DNA of 64,000 bases from Sphagnum compactum (GCA_965153455.1 OZ234493.1:3782001-3846000); one strand, 5' to 3'; shown: positions 50,120 to 63,002, numbered from the stretch's first letter. Translations and numbers: made by a program. The notes: generated by a model from the letters alone, not told the origin.

Positions 50120-53100
50120 GACAGAAGGGGCAAGTTTGTGATGTTAAAATAACCAAAAATAGCCTAAAGTATAATAATTTAAAATAACCAAAGGTAAATA
50201 ACTTAAATAATCTGAAGTGGAATGGTTTTAAATAATTAATAATGTTTTAAGATAAAATAGCCTAAATAACTTAGGGTGGAATAATTAATAATAGCCACTA
50301 ATAATTTTAAAAACATAACCCAGATAACTTAAAATGGAATATAACCTATAATGACATAGGGTGGAATAATAAAAAATAACGTAGGGTGGAATAACCTAGA
50401 ATGATTAAAAAAATAATTTGAAATGATCAAAAGTAGCTAAAGGTAGATTAACTAGTAATAGTATAAGTAGATTAACTTAAAATAGCCTAAAGCACAATAG
50501 CCTATAATAACCAAAGTTGGATTAACCAATAATATCCTAAAATAGTTGGTAGAAATGAAATTTAAATTCAAGCAGAATATTTCACACTACTATAACAACA
50601 TATTTGCATTTCACATGCATATGTTCACTATTTTTGTCTTAAATCTCAACAAAATTAACACTAGCATCCATTCCAACATCAAATTCATAATTATTGCATA
50701 TAAAAAAAAATTGCACTTCAAAATACATTTTAAAAACTCCAAAAACAATATTACAATTCATTTCATCAAATCTAACATTATAGAAAATTCCCACAAAATG
50801 AACATAAAATTCACTGTAGAAGTTTGTGTTTTTTTGTAATACTAAAAACATGAATCCAAATTACAACGTGATCCCATGTTTTGTTGAAAAAAAATCCATA
50901 ACAACACTTAAAATTTGTGTTATATCAAAACAAAGTCCGTGGTTTTCTACTGGAAGTACCTCTAGCTCCTCCTACTCTTCTCTAAAACTTCTTCGTCTCA
51001 TCTTTTCCTCCTCTTCTCTTGTTCTCCAAAACTTTCCCCTTTTGAACTATCCCAAGTCACATCATCATGATCCAAACAATAAAAATTCAAAATTCAAACT
51101 AAAAAAGTTCCCTAATTAGTCCCTATCCTAACTGCCTTGTTCATCCAAAATCACATATTCATCGTACCCCCTTAACAATAGCTTAAGGTGTCAAGGACAC
51201 AAAGAACCATAAGAACAAAGGCTAAAAGAAATGTGTAAGTATAACTTTCAAATAATTAACAAAACAAGGGTATGTGATTAAAAAATAAGAACAAGAACCT
51301 AAGATGTGCAAGACAAACATGAAAACGGATCTTTAAATTATGTTGACATATGTAAACATGAACATAAAAATAACATGACAAGGTTATGGTGTAAGATTGT
51401 GCTTAAAACTAGTGTTGAATAAACTAAAGGAAATGAAAGGTCCTACTTTTATTTCTACGCCTTTGGGGATTTAGGTCAAGGAAGCTTCCAAGGAGGCTTT
51501 TATGTGTGCATCAAGTAAAGAAACTTCTTAAGAACCTTCATAACTGAAGTTCAATTAGGACTTAACTCAAAGTTGACTGGGAGTTAATTAGGAGTTAATT
51601 ACAACTTAATTGGGAGTTAACTATGAAATAATTTATACTTAATTATAAATTAACAAGAAGTTAATTAGGAGTTAAAGATGAACATTATGGATGAATTCCA
51701 TCCATTAGAAGATGGTGTCTAATGTTCGCATCCATCACATAAGGTAGAATAACCCTAAAACTTATAATAAATATGGGTGGATTAACCAAAAGTAAAATAA
51801 CCTAATATATACTTAAAATAGCCAAGGGTGGTTTAGTTGAAAATAATTTATAATAAAATAAAATAAATAACTTAAGGTGGATAACTTAAAATAATGTAAA
51901 ATAACTTAAGATTAGCCTAAAATCCTAGCCTATGGTAGCTTAGAAATAACTGAAGGTATTTTACACTAACCTAGGAATAACTTATAGTAGCTTACAGTAA
52001 TCTAGGGATAACTTAAGACTAACATAGGAACCAAACCTATAGTAAGTTCTACACATGTTAGGAAAAAAATGTGCATAATAATGTGTGGTGACAAATCATT
52101 TCATGTATTTAAATAATGATCCAATAATCAACAACTTGTTTCTTAGGCATGGAGATGAAAGGAGGTGAAAGGTTCAAACCTTCACACTTACATCTAGGTG
52201 GGTTGGGTGAAAACACATTGAGGTGGCTAAGTTTTGATGGATTATAGACCCTTTTTTAAAGTCCTTTTCTAATGTAGATGAAAATTCGCTTAAAATATGA
52301 ATATTTACATGATATTGAAATTAACAGTTTTTCCATTTCCAAGTTCAAGTCATGATGTTATAAGGCATTAAAAATGTATCCTAAAAAATAATTTTAAAAT
52401 AATTACTTTAAATGCTTAAAAAGATTTTATAGTTTATGGGATTTTGAAAAGTCCATAACATAATAAATTAAAATCACATTCCATTCATTCAATGCATATT
52501 TTATTTTTAAAACATAATTCATTCAATATTCCAAATTTTCAAACACATAAGACTAACACATTATACAATAAAAGTCCATATCCATGAATTTTGTAGGGCG
52601 TTACAAAATTTGTTGCCAACATTCAAAAGTCCATTACTTATTAAATAATTAAAATTTTGATATGTCTTTTTACATTTTTAAAATGCCAATTCTATTAACG
52701 TTACATATGTGAATCCTTTTCTTGATATTTCAATGAAAATATTAATGTTCTATATTTAAGTTTCAAAGACATAGGCAAAAAATTATAAGTATGGCACCTA
52801 AAAGGGACTGTGTACTGTGCTTTCACCCTACAAGGTTCTTGGATGTTTAGCATAATCTAGGTTCCTATCCTAACCTAGCTATGAACTAGGAAGTTAGTAT
52901 AATAAATTAACTATCAATGAATTTGACTAGTTATTAGTGAATTAATTATTAATGAACCAACTAATTATTAGTGAAGTCATTTGTCCATAACCATAAGTTG
53001 GTCCTTGTTCATTAAGGGGTTGACCACTTTCGCCTTGATAAATTTGTCAAATTTCACTCAAAATTTAGTAAAGTACAAACAAAAATGAAACACATATTGA

Positions 53101-53755
53101 TGTAATGAATCAACTAGGAGTGGGTTCACAATATCATTTGAAGTTGAAATTTGACTAGAGGTGATGGAAAATAATCATGAAAGGTTTGATAACGTCACAC
53201 AAAAGTTAAAATCACAACAAAAGTTCATGTCAAGCATGATGAAGGAGTTATTAGCCTTTATGAAATGATTAGGCCCCATTGTTTATCATGGTAGTTTATT
53301 TGATGTAGCCAAAACATATAATGATTATTCAATGGGAATGGTAAGTCAATAGGTTGCATAGAATGTGAAGAAACAATGACAATTCTTTAATAGTTACCAA
53401 TCACATAGAGGTCTATGCATTGTTTTCTTTATTTCGTTTATACATGCACAATTTTATGTGATGAATGCATTTAAACTTCATTTGTGTGGAATTTTGTAGG
53501 GGTATGGTTTAACTTCATTAGAAAAATGCAACCATAAATTAATGGCCAATCACACATCTTTGGAACAAAAGGGGGATGTGGCTATGTTTCCTCCAACTAC
53601 AAAATGTGCCATCACAAATCAAAAGGCTATTAATAAGGAGGTTGTAAAGGTGGTGATGCAAACAACTTCAAATTTGGATGTTGTTGAAAGCATGTGGTCA
53701 GCTTGGATAGGTATACACGAACACATGCACACTTGAAAATGGGGGATGATAGCAA
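50120..53755. other. AT-rich flank with AATAACC arrays
   Basis: Starts with GAAGGGGCAAGTTTGTGATG (50124-50143), the exact inverse of 36721-36740. AATAACCTAAA/GGTGGAATAA phrases follow to 50545 and again at 51730-52045, and a TTAATTAGGAGTTAA-type repeat at 51575-51680. No intact gene. A plus-strand frame at 53542-53736 has no recognised family. Confidence 0.5.
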
Positions 53756-55145
53756 CATTAGTAGAAAAAGTGTCGTTTGCAACTAGATTTTAGTCGCAAG
53801 CGGCACAACGACTAAAAATCAACATAGTAGCAAACAACAAGTTGTAGACAACCACCGGTCATAGACAACGAATGAAATATTTTTTCATAGAATACGAGTA
53901 TGGAGATTTTATACATATCTAGGGATGAGTTTTTGCAACTACACTTGTGACTATAATGCACACCAATATGTTCACATGTGGTAGCCTAAAAATGTGACAC
54001 ATGGGCATCATTTTAATTTTTCAAAATATTTTGTTAAATAATTTTTTTTTCAACCATCCGATTAAAACAACTAGATTGTGTCACATGGTGGCCTAAAATT
54101 GTGCCACGTGGCAACTTAAGATTGCATTATAATCTTTTAGGGTTAGTTTAGGGTTGCACCACTTATGATAGGCCACATGGCACCTAGGCTAGGCCTAGGT
54201 TAGGCCACCTATAGCCTAGTTAGGTGCCTAAAGTACCTAGCCTAGTTTCAGGTTAGGCCATTTACAATAGGCCATGTGGCACCTAGGTTAAGCCTAGGCC
54301 ACCTAGCCATGGGTCTACCCTAGGTAGGTAGGTAGGTCGATCTAGGTCTAAAACTTTTACAACAAAATCCTATTTTATTTCAAGTTTAACCTTTTGGGTG
54401 GAGCCTATGTGATTAGCTCCTCCCATATGGCAATTGAAAAAATTGAATGTGTTTTCCACCAAACCAACCTACTTATATATTTTGTAAACTTGAAAGGGGA
54501 GATAAACAATATGGGATAAAATTTTAGTTGCAACCTAGTCGCATAATTGCAATCTAGTTACAACTATTTTTTAACACATACTATTACATAACCTATTTAC
54601 AAAGTAGCATAAGTTCTTACTAGGTACCTATGTAGATAATATTTATTTTAAGTACATATTTAAATAGCCTATACATAATTATTTATTTTAAATACCTATT
54701 TAAATAATATATAAATCGTTATTTATAATTAAATAACCTATTAGGTAGCTAGTGGGTATGTAGGTATATATGTATGTAAGTACCTAATAATTAAGTAGGT
54801 AGGTATTTAGTAGGTAGTATATACATATAGGTATGTATGTATTATTAAATAGTCTATACGTGTAGCTACTAGGTAGCATACGTACCTTATGCAACTATAA
54901 TGTGACTACTTTGGTTGCATGTGCAATTAAACATATATACGATGTTGTAAAAAATACAAGGACATCATGAAAAATCAACCTATTGGGATGATGAAATATG
55001 TCATAGTTACAATGAGTTGGAAGGAAGACCAAAATCCATCCAAATTTGAAAAATAGTCACATTCAACCATTCATAGTCGTAGGCAACATTTAATCACACA
55101 TAGTTGCACATGGAATGGTTGCAAACAACATGATTTCTACTAGTG
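53756..55145. mobile_element. Non-autonomous CACTA (EnSpm) element, 1390 bp
   Basis: The right end read inward is CACTAGTAGAAATCATGTTG then TTTGCAACC; the left end is CATTAGTAGAAAAAGTGTCG then TTTGCAAC, so the left CACTA has decayed to CATTA. Subterminal repeats of the type TAGTCGCAA, GTTGCAAAC and CATAGTCGTA occur at both ends, as usual in CACTA elements. Flanks are CAA (left) and TAA (right), a 3-bp duplication if one C-to-T change is allowed. The interior holds TAGGCCTAGG-type and GTAGGTAGGT-type low-complexity repeats. No transposase. Confidence 0.8.
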
Positions 55146-55286
55146 TAAAAAAAATGATGATGCTAAACATTTAAACTTTGGTAACATGGATCAAAATGTG
55201 GTTGGCCCCAACAAGGTGGCTCCAAATTATTGTTAAACACATGCAATTTTGTCCCAAGCAACTTTATAACACATTAGGTACGTTAT

Positions 55287-55670
55287 CTTTTTGTTTTGGA
55301 TGTGAATGTTGTGTGATGTGCAACATTTGAAGTCTTACAAGATATCATGGAAACCACTACTCCTTCAATGAAATGTGGGAGGAAGTTTGTAAGCCCATGT
55401 CCAAATGTGTTCAAGTTTTTGGATCAATTGTGTTTTTCAAGATTTGATGTTGGTATTTGGTCATCAATGACACAACCAAATTTTAAACCCATGGTGAACC
55501 CTAGTGTGTTTTCTAAAATTAGCATGTGATTAAGGAGCTTAAGTCGAAACAATATATTGTTGGTAGATGATTATCCATACAAATGCATGGCCAATCTTCC
55601 TTGTTTTTAGATTTCCCCCCTACCATTTAATTGTGAAGTAGAGGACACATATTGGTTGGGTAGTCTACAC
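55287..55670 (+). pseudogene. FCP1/NIF-like phosphatase pseudogene fragment
   Basis: The plus strand reads LFVLDVNVV, then after a stop KCGRKFVSPCPNVFKFLDQL, CFSRFDVGIWSSMTQPNFKP, and after another stop NILLVDDYPYKCMANLP. These correspond in order to the FCP1-homology blocks of NLI-interacting-factor-like phosphatases: LxDLNGxL, RPxxxEFLxxCFxxFxVGxWSS, and LLxDDSPYK. Two or more stops and a shift show it is dead. It lies 140 bp right of the CACTA element. No introns are evident, so a processed or captured copy is possible. Confidence 0.6.
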
Positions 55671-57794
55671 TAAATAGATTACCCAACTGGTAGTTTATAC
55701 TAAGTATGGTTTTTATTTACATCATTGGAATTTGTTACATAATATTGAAAGAATGTTGAACTTATCTGTCTAGCATCTAGAGGTAAGGATATCATGATTA
55801 GAGTTTTGTGAAATTTGGGGATGCGAATGCCATTCATCACAACCAAACAATGTTAGAGGACTATCTTTTTATAACATTACTATGGTTTTTTTTGGTGTTG
55901 CACAATTGCCATGTCTAGAAAGGGATCTTTGATCTTCCACTAATTACAATAACAAATGTATTTGGATACGTTATACTTTGGTCATGGCAATTAATAACCT
56001 CGTATGGGTAAGCATGTGTTTACTAAACATGGTTGTTGTGTGTAGCCTTTCGTCTATGACTTCAGATTTTGTATATAAGTTTTCCAAGTGGAATGCAAAA
56101 AATATTTTCTTGAAATGCAATTTTGACGTGCACATTTTGCCATGTTTTTTGTGTTTTCATTATGTTTTGCAACTCTTATGTGCATGTGCATGAAAAATAA
56201 TGTGCATGTGCAATTAATACCTATTCGTCTATATTTAATGTATACAAGGTTTAAGGATATAAATAGTTATAAAACCTAAACTCGAAACTCATGGTAAGTT
56301 AATTTAGACCTTAGTTTGGTAAGAAAACCAAAAAATAATAATTATACTAAATGGACATGTATCCAATCTTGTATGGCTAGTATAAGAACCACATGTCAAT
56401 ACATATAAGTTTGACAAACATTAGTCATGCCATGTAACCATTAAATAAATAAATAACCATTAATTAGTCATAATAAACATACTGATCTGAATGATATGAC
56501 TAATGGCTTCCACATGCCACCAAAGGCATGAAAGATCTATCATAAAACATTTGACATTTGGCACAAAAGTTAGTCAATTTAATCACAAAGTTTTGACATT
56601 GACACCCATGTCACTAGTCATATTAATCATCTTAGTTGCCAACAATATGATGTTTGACACCCACATCAATTACACATATACTATATTTTAGTCAATATGG
56701 ATTTGACATATGGCATCCTACATCACCTAGTACATCAATCATTTTAGTCAATTTGAACATGTTAGTTTTGAGTCAAAATTTTAATCAAATTGTTGTTTAA
56801 AATGATTTGACCATTTTGATTGAAGCCCAATTTGTCCACTTTCAATTATGATTGAAATTTCAATACAAAAAAACCAATATACAAGCCATGTTTTGTTGTA
56901 GTTTGTTTTGTGTTTGTTTTGCTTCTGCTAGTTTATGTTTTTGTAAGAGTTTTGGTTTTGCTTAATTCTTGTTTGTGTTGCAAGTGAATAGCTTTTTGGT
57001 TATATGCATTGTGATTAGTATTGAACCTAATCACATAATACTATAAATGGTGATTAAAAAACCCCAAAATATCATTGTTAATAGAACAAATCTAGAAAAC
57101 AAGAGGTCCTTGGCATTCACAAAAACCCTAAGCTAGTAGAAAAATTGCAAACACACATGAAGAATTCATATAATACAAAGGTAAGAGTGAGAAATAAATG
57201 TAATAGGGACTCTAGCTTTTAGATTTTGAAACTTTGTTTGAAACCTAACACAATTGGCATTGTGTGTGCTTCAAGATTGAACAATCGATTTCACCTTCAA
57301 AGTTAAACTCCCTTGTAATTTCAAAGAGCTACACAAATCTTAGAGGTTGAAAAAGGTGATGGTAGCGATAGAAACATTATTGCTTGAGGTGGTACTAGCA
57401 CTAGAGGGGATGTTATGAAATGAGCAAAGGCAAATGGGCCAATTGATGAGGTGAAAAAATGTGACCTTGCCACAATTTGCTACATCCAAGGGCTGATTTT
57501 ATATTTGTTAACAACTTATTGTAGCCATGAATTATTCATGTGGATGGCATCCCTCTCAAATGTTGGATTTTGGTGGAAATAATCACATCCTAGGCCCAAA
57601 ATAAACCTAGGAAATGGAACCAATCTTTTTTAAGGTTGAAAAAATGTGAATATTTACACCCAATAGAAACATTGTTATGCAATTTACTTATTTAAAAATT
57701 TGTTAGAATAATGAAAACAAACAACTCATCTACTATTAAGGAAGATAATTTGCTTGTTTTGTTTATTTGTCATGTTGAAATCTTCCAAACCATG

Positions 57795-57837
<43 letters not shown>

Positions 57838-57974
57838 CGCGTGTTCACGCCCACCTCATTTTTTGGTATTGTAAAAAAGCCCTCAAAAAGGCCATGTGCC
57901 CTAAAGTGGTTTTGTAATGTTTAGACTTAGACCTAACTTGCAAGGGTTATTGAATATTGAAAAAAAATGTCAGT
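55671..57974. other. Gene-free DNA with a 39-bp poly-C tract
   Basis: No gene recognised. Position 57797-57835 is an uninterrupted run of 39 C followed by GGCGCGTG. A TTTTGTTTGTTTT microsatellite-like stretch lies near 56890-56960. Confidence 0.5.
57797..57835. repeat. Poly-C homopolymer, 39 bp
   Basis: Pure C run, very long for an AT-rich genome. It may be genuine or an assembly or sequencing artefact. Confidence 0.9.
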
Positions 57975-58600
57975 TTTTCTTAAAAAAGGTCATTTACCAA
58001 TGGGCAATATTATTGGATTTTTTTTTTGTTGGAAACCTTTTTCATTTTTTCATTATAGATAATAATTACATTCCAACATTACCAAAAGTTTTGACCGGAA
58101 CTAAAATTTAAAAATAAATTGGGGCAATCTCTTGGTACTCTCAATGAGTGAGTCTTTTGGAGGCGATTCCATTATATTTTGACTTACGGTGAATCATTTT
58201 TCTAATTGTAAACTAATTTAAAATAAAAGAATGTATTCACAGTAGGGTTCTATCATTAGGATCATGTTCACACTTGGAATAGTTACATAATTTGAAATTT
58301 AATAAGGGCTATTTACCCATGAGTGATATTATTGGACTTTTTTTTGTTGGAAACATTTTTTTTATCATAGATAATGATTACATTTCAATATTACCAACAA
58401 AATTGACCAAAACTGCATTTTAAAAGAAAATTGGGGCAATCTCTTGGTACTCTTGATGAGTGCGATTTTTTTGGAGGCGATTCCATTATATTTTTACCTA
58501 CGGTGGGTCTTTTTTCTCATTGGAAATAATTTAAATTTTTTAAAAAATGTACTCATAATAAGGCTCTATCATCAGGATCTTGTTCACACTTGGACCAAGC
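57975..58600. repeat. 312-bp tandem duplication, two copies
   Basis: Both copies contain GGGCAATATTATTGGA (or GTGATATTATTGGA), TTTTGTTGGAAAC, GGGGCAATCTCTTGGTACTC, GGAGGCGATTCCATTATATT and TCTATCATYAGGATC. The anchor GGGGCAATCTC is at 58121 and 58433. Copies differ by scattered substitutions and small indels. Confidence 0.85.
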
Positions 58601-58620
58601 GCACATGCTACACTAGCCTT

Positions 58621-58946
58621 TATTGGCGTTGCCTACCAAGGCAAGGATATTGTGTTTAGATTCATTATAGAGGATAGTAACTTAAGGGATTTTGGCCCCT
58701 ACATAATAGGTCTATTTTTATATGAGGATTTTTGGAAGATGATATTTTGGCTTGTGTTGAAACTTGAGATTAGTTACAGAGTTATAATATTTTTTGAAGG
58801 ATTTTGGTTTCTTTTAGACGATTTTTTGAAAGATTATATTTTTTGCATGATGAAGTATTTGAGTTTTCACAATTCTTGGTTTGCATTAAGAGACTTTTTA
58901 ACGTAAATGGCAAGGCCACGGTGTGACGCACCCACCACCCCTTGTT
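58621..58946 (+). repeat. Dispersed ~320-bp repeat family, copy 2
   Basis: Starts TATTGGCGTTGCCTACCAAG, contains TTAAGGGATTTTGGCCCCTA and GAAACTTGAGATTAGTTACA, and ends GGCAAGGCCACGGTGTGACG. It directly follows the 312-bp tandem duplication. The chance open frame through it is not a gene. Confidence 0.85.
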
Positions 58947-60899
58947 ATACAAGCTCTTGAGCTTTCATTGGAGTATGAACCTCATTGGAGGCAACACATA
59001 CCTACAATTCTGTTTTGTTTTCTCATTTGCTTTTCTCCCCCACCCTCCACCCAACACTTTTGAAACTGCTGATCTGATCTCTTCTGATCTCCATGAGAGA
59101 GAGAGAGAGAGATCCTTTATGGTAAGTTAAGATCATAGGGAAATCTCATTCAGGAACAACCACAAGCAAAAGCAACAAGGCACTTTACATTATGAGATAC
59201 ACATGAGCATACTTGCTACTACTACCAAGTAATCATATTATGACCTTATGAAAGGAGTTCCCCCATTATACTCACAACAACTACTATGACACGAAGGTGT
59301 CAAATACATTATCGTGTTTCACTTGGACACATGCCCATCATGCACAAATATACGTTGGTATAATTACTACTAGGTTAAATCATTTTGCTTGTGAGTGAAG
59401 AGGACGCCCATCATTCTCACACAATCACACTAAGGTAAATTATATATTGTAGTAGCTCTTTTTTCAGGTTCAGTGGTAATTAAATTATTGTTGAAAATGT
59501 TATAAATTTTTTTAGAAATTTTTTGTTTGAAATGTCAAATTTTAAGGAAATAATACAAAGGGAGGGGGGGGAAAAAAAAGAAAAAAGGATACGAAACTTG
59601 GTGGAAACCTAGGAGCTTCTTGATCCACCATTGCAAAGCAAGTATCCAATAAATTGAGAGTTCATTTCTCCATCCTATAATTTTGTGGAACAATGTTATG
59701 TCTCTTTATTGCCAAAATTCCGCAAATTGTTGATTCTAACATTGAAGTGGATTTTGAAAAATATAAATATAATTATTTGACACCCGAGTACCAAACCTGA
59801 AAAGTTACTATGGTATTTTAATTTGCTTATACATCATGCTCTTGGGGAAAATATCATGGGGATACTATTACTAGGTAATAATAATCATTCCCTTTTGGAG
59901 AGGAGGAAGTCCCTTCCATTATTCACACAAAAAAACAACCACATGACCGAAGGTGAAGAATTTGTTTTGTTTTGTTTTGTTTTGCTTCTATATCATGGCT
60001 ATTCATGAGCTATTGAGCTTTGAAGAAATGGAACTAGTATACATATATATATATTCTTCCTATTGAATGGGGTTGCATACAATTCTTCAGAATATAATTC
60101 TTTGGAATGAATCTAGTACTCTCTTGCCAATCAATGAATGCCACCAACTTATTATGAGAGCTACTCCTTGAACAAACCCATAAAGAAGGGTTGTGTTTGG
60201 TAAATATGTAAAGAGGTTGGGGGGAAAGAAAGGGGGTGGGAGGGGGGGAAGGGGGGTTTTTGAGTTGGGTTGTAGGCCCAAAGTTAGGGAGTTTTTAGTG
60301 TTTTCTAATTGATGGGTTTAGGGTTTTAGGGTTTTAGGGTTTAAGTTTGTAGTGTTTTTTTGTAATTTTTAATGTAAACCCTTCACCAACTGGCCAGAGT
60401 GAAGAACCAGCATTCACCTAGATTGGTAAGTAAGTGCCCTTCACCTTCTTGAGTGAAGAAGCCTCTTTAGACCCATCTCCTCTACAAACCCACAGGAGAG
60501 TAAAAATGGCCTGTCTAGGAGGTACTATATTTTGGATGAATGATAGGAGTCAGATAGAATGAAACTCTTTGTTTGGGTCTGTGAAATATGCCCCCCAAAG
60601 ATGGATGATATAACTATGGCTACCTGATGACTGACAAAGAGCAATGACAATGAGTGAGTGAGTGAGTACCTATGTACTAACTTCTTTATAAGTAGACCAA
60701 GTTGGTTGATAATGAGTGTGGGGGGTTCCCACTAGCCAAACTTAATAGTCTACTTGGTCTGACATGTTGACCCTTGTGAACCTTCTAGAATCACTAGTTT
60801 TTTCAACTTTTCTCAAGGTTTTTTTTTTTATAAAATTATTATTATTATTATTTTAAATTTAATTTTTACATTTTTTTAAAATTTAAAATTGTCAAAAAA
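58947..60899. other. Spacer
   Basis: No gene recognised. GA microsatellite at 59094-59111; telomere-like GGGTTTTAGGGTTTTAGGGT at 60314-60342; an (ATT)n run near 60836-60853. CCTTCACCTTCTTGAGTGA near 60440 matches about 30817. Confidence 0.45.
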
Positions 60900-61280
60900 C
60901 AAGGGATGTGTCACACTATGGCCTTGCCATTTTTACATTTAAAAGTATCTTAAGGCAAAAGAAGAATTATGGAAAACTCAAAATATATTTCACCCATGCA
61001 AAAATATAATCTTCAGAAAGAATCATCTAAAATGAAACCAAAAAGCCTTCAAGATATTATAACTCTCTAACTAATCTCAAGTTTTAACACAAGCCAAAAT
61101 ATCATCTTTTCCAAAATCCTCATATAAAAAAATTAGACCTATTATTATTATTATTGTTATTATTATTATTATTATTATTATTTACCTAGCTAGGGGGGGC
61201 CAAACTCCCTTAAGCTACTATACTCTATAATGAAACTAAACACAATATCCTTGCCTACCAAGGTAGGCAAGGCCAATAAA
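60900..61280 (-). repeat. Dispersed repeat family, copy 4 (inverted), expanded by an ATT microsatellite
   Basis: On the minus strand it starts CTTTATTGGCCTTGCCTACC then TTGGTAGGCAAGGATATTG. It contains AAACTTGAGATTAG and ends ATGGCCATAGTGTGACACAT. An (ATT)n block at 61139-61181 lengthens this copy. With copy 2 it forms an inverted pair about 2 kb apart. Confidence 0.85.
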
Positions 61281-62298
61281 GTTTGGAATTTGTTGTTGAA
61301 GTAGATGCTCTAATGGAGTAGCACATCAAGCCAAGGGGATGATGGTAAGTGGGTTTGTCCTATTGTACACACCCAAATGACCAAGTCCTTTACAATGGAA
61401 GATGGTGTCAACCCATCAATTGTGTTTGTTGTGAATGGGTTGTATTTAATACCTACAAGTCTTTTAATGGGCCTTTTTCAGGGTTGGTAGGAAGAAAGAT
61501 AGATGGGACCACACAATTGATCTGCTTTGGTCATCACTTTGTAAGTAATTGATCTTGTAGTAGTAGTAGTAGTAGTAGGCTAGTAGCCATCAAAAGGGGA
61601 AGGAAGGGTTGTTCATTGCCAACACTTTTTAACTCTAAGAAAGGACATTGCATAATATTGGGTTGATGAAATACCATGCAAGAAGAAATTGTGCACAATT
61701 TTGGAGAGGTTTCATCATGGAGATCTGATGAATGATTTTCATCATTTTTTTCATTCTTTTTTGGGGACAATCAAGTTATCTGTAAAAGTCCTCCCCAGTT
61801 GGATACCCTACTATCTCATCCTTTATTTCAGTTTCATCCCTTATTGGTTATCTGTCAAGTCCCCAAGACTGGGGATGAAATCTAGAAACTGGGGATCAGA
61901 TTTTAAAATAAGGGGTGAAATTTTTATTTTTATTTTTATTTTTTTTATTTTTTTTTTGACTTTTTGGTCGACTCTTTTGGATTTTTTTGGGACTCCTTGG
62001 ACTGATTTTTTTAATTTTTTTAATTTATGGTTTTCACTTAAGGCACTCCTTCCTTTGGGTATGCACTTTTGTGCATATTTTTGTGGGGTTTTCATCACAA
62101 TATTTTTGCTAGGGTTGCACCATGGACTACATCGGATGTTTTCTAGGGCTTTCACACTTTCACACTTCATTTTTTCTCGCTTAATTTTTTTAGTGTGTTT
62201 TATTTGTTCTTGCATTTTTATTATTAGAGTTTCATTTAGATTTCTTTTGAGGTTTCATTTAATGTGCCATTTAGGATTCATGTGGAATTGGAACAATA
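61281..62298. other. Spacer and T-rich DNA before the Harbinger remnant
   Basis: (TAG)n at about 61557-61578. From 61750 to 62230 the plus strand is very T-rich, giving a Phe/Ile/Leu-rich open frame that runs into the transposase remnant by chance. GTTATCTGT phrases near 61778 and 61848, followed by AAGTCC, hint at a small insertion. Confidence 0.4.
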
Positions 62299-63002
62299 GT
62301 GTAGTTTGTGATGATGCAATTTTCATTGCATCCTCCATTAATGAAACCTTAGACCATGAGATCAAGTGGCTTACTATGGAGGAACATGCTACACTTGGTA
62401 TGCATATTCCTGAGTTCCACAATTGTATCGGGTTCATTGATGGGATTTTCATTGAAATCCGCAAGCCCTAGAACAATGATGCATCATGATCCATCAATGA
62501 TGTTGTATAAACAACACATTTGTGATTGACCATTGTGGATTGTTCATTTACCTTGATAGTGAATATCCTTCTTCCATGCATGATGTGACCATCTTGTGCG
62601 AATATGATTTGTGCAAAACTTGGCTTGAATGTATTATGCATACAAATGACTATTTCAAATATCTATCGGGTGACCTAGGTTATATGGATGAAGAGATGTT
62701 TGTGATGGGCAGCTTGAGAGGCATGAACTTGCCCCTAGCCATGACCTAATGTAGTGCATGCATATCATAAAATGCATGTGGGGTATAAAGTGCAAATGGA
62801 ATGGGGAATTAGTGGATTGAAGCGGAAATGGAAAATATTCATGAAGCATTTCAATTCCACAAAACCCAAGTACAATCATTTGTTCAAAACTACAACTATT
62901 TTGATTAATTTCTTACATAAACATCACATAAACTTCACATATGAAGTTATTGGGGAGCACATAGACAATCTAGTTTATTATGATTGGGATGAAAACTTTT
63001 AG
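62299..63002 (+). pseudogene. PIF/Harbinger DDE transposase (nuclease) remnant
   Basis: The plus strand shows FHNCIGFIDGIFIEIRKP (first Asp, GAT at 62439), then in a second frame VIDHCGLFIYLDSEYPSSMH and LSGDLGYMDEEMFVM (second Asp at 62672). In a third frame come HAYHKMHVGYKVQMEWGISG (Glu at 62799) and LKRKWKIFMKHF, ending FTYEVIGEHIDN. The order GxxDGT, GDxGY and N..H...R...E..fG.LK is the DDE_Tnp_4 signature of PIF/Harbinger nucleases. At least two frameshifts break it. Its MITE relatives with TWA duplications occur at 8.4 and 26.2 kb. Terminal repeats of this copy were not found. Confidence 0.82.

Noticed and set aside
60314-60342. Chromosome-end telomere
   Set aside because: Only a few degenerate TTTAGGG units; interstitial motifs of this type are common in plants.
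61689-62471. 260-codon plus-strand frame as one membrane protein
   Set aside because: The first two thirds is T-rich DNA read as Phe/Ile/Leu; only the last part is real, as the Harbinger remnant.
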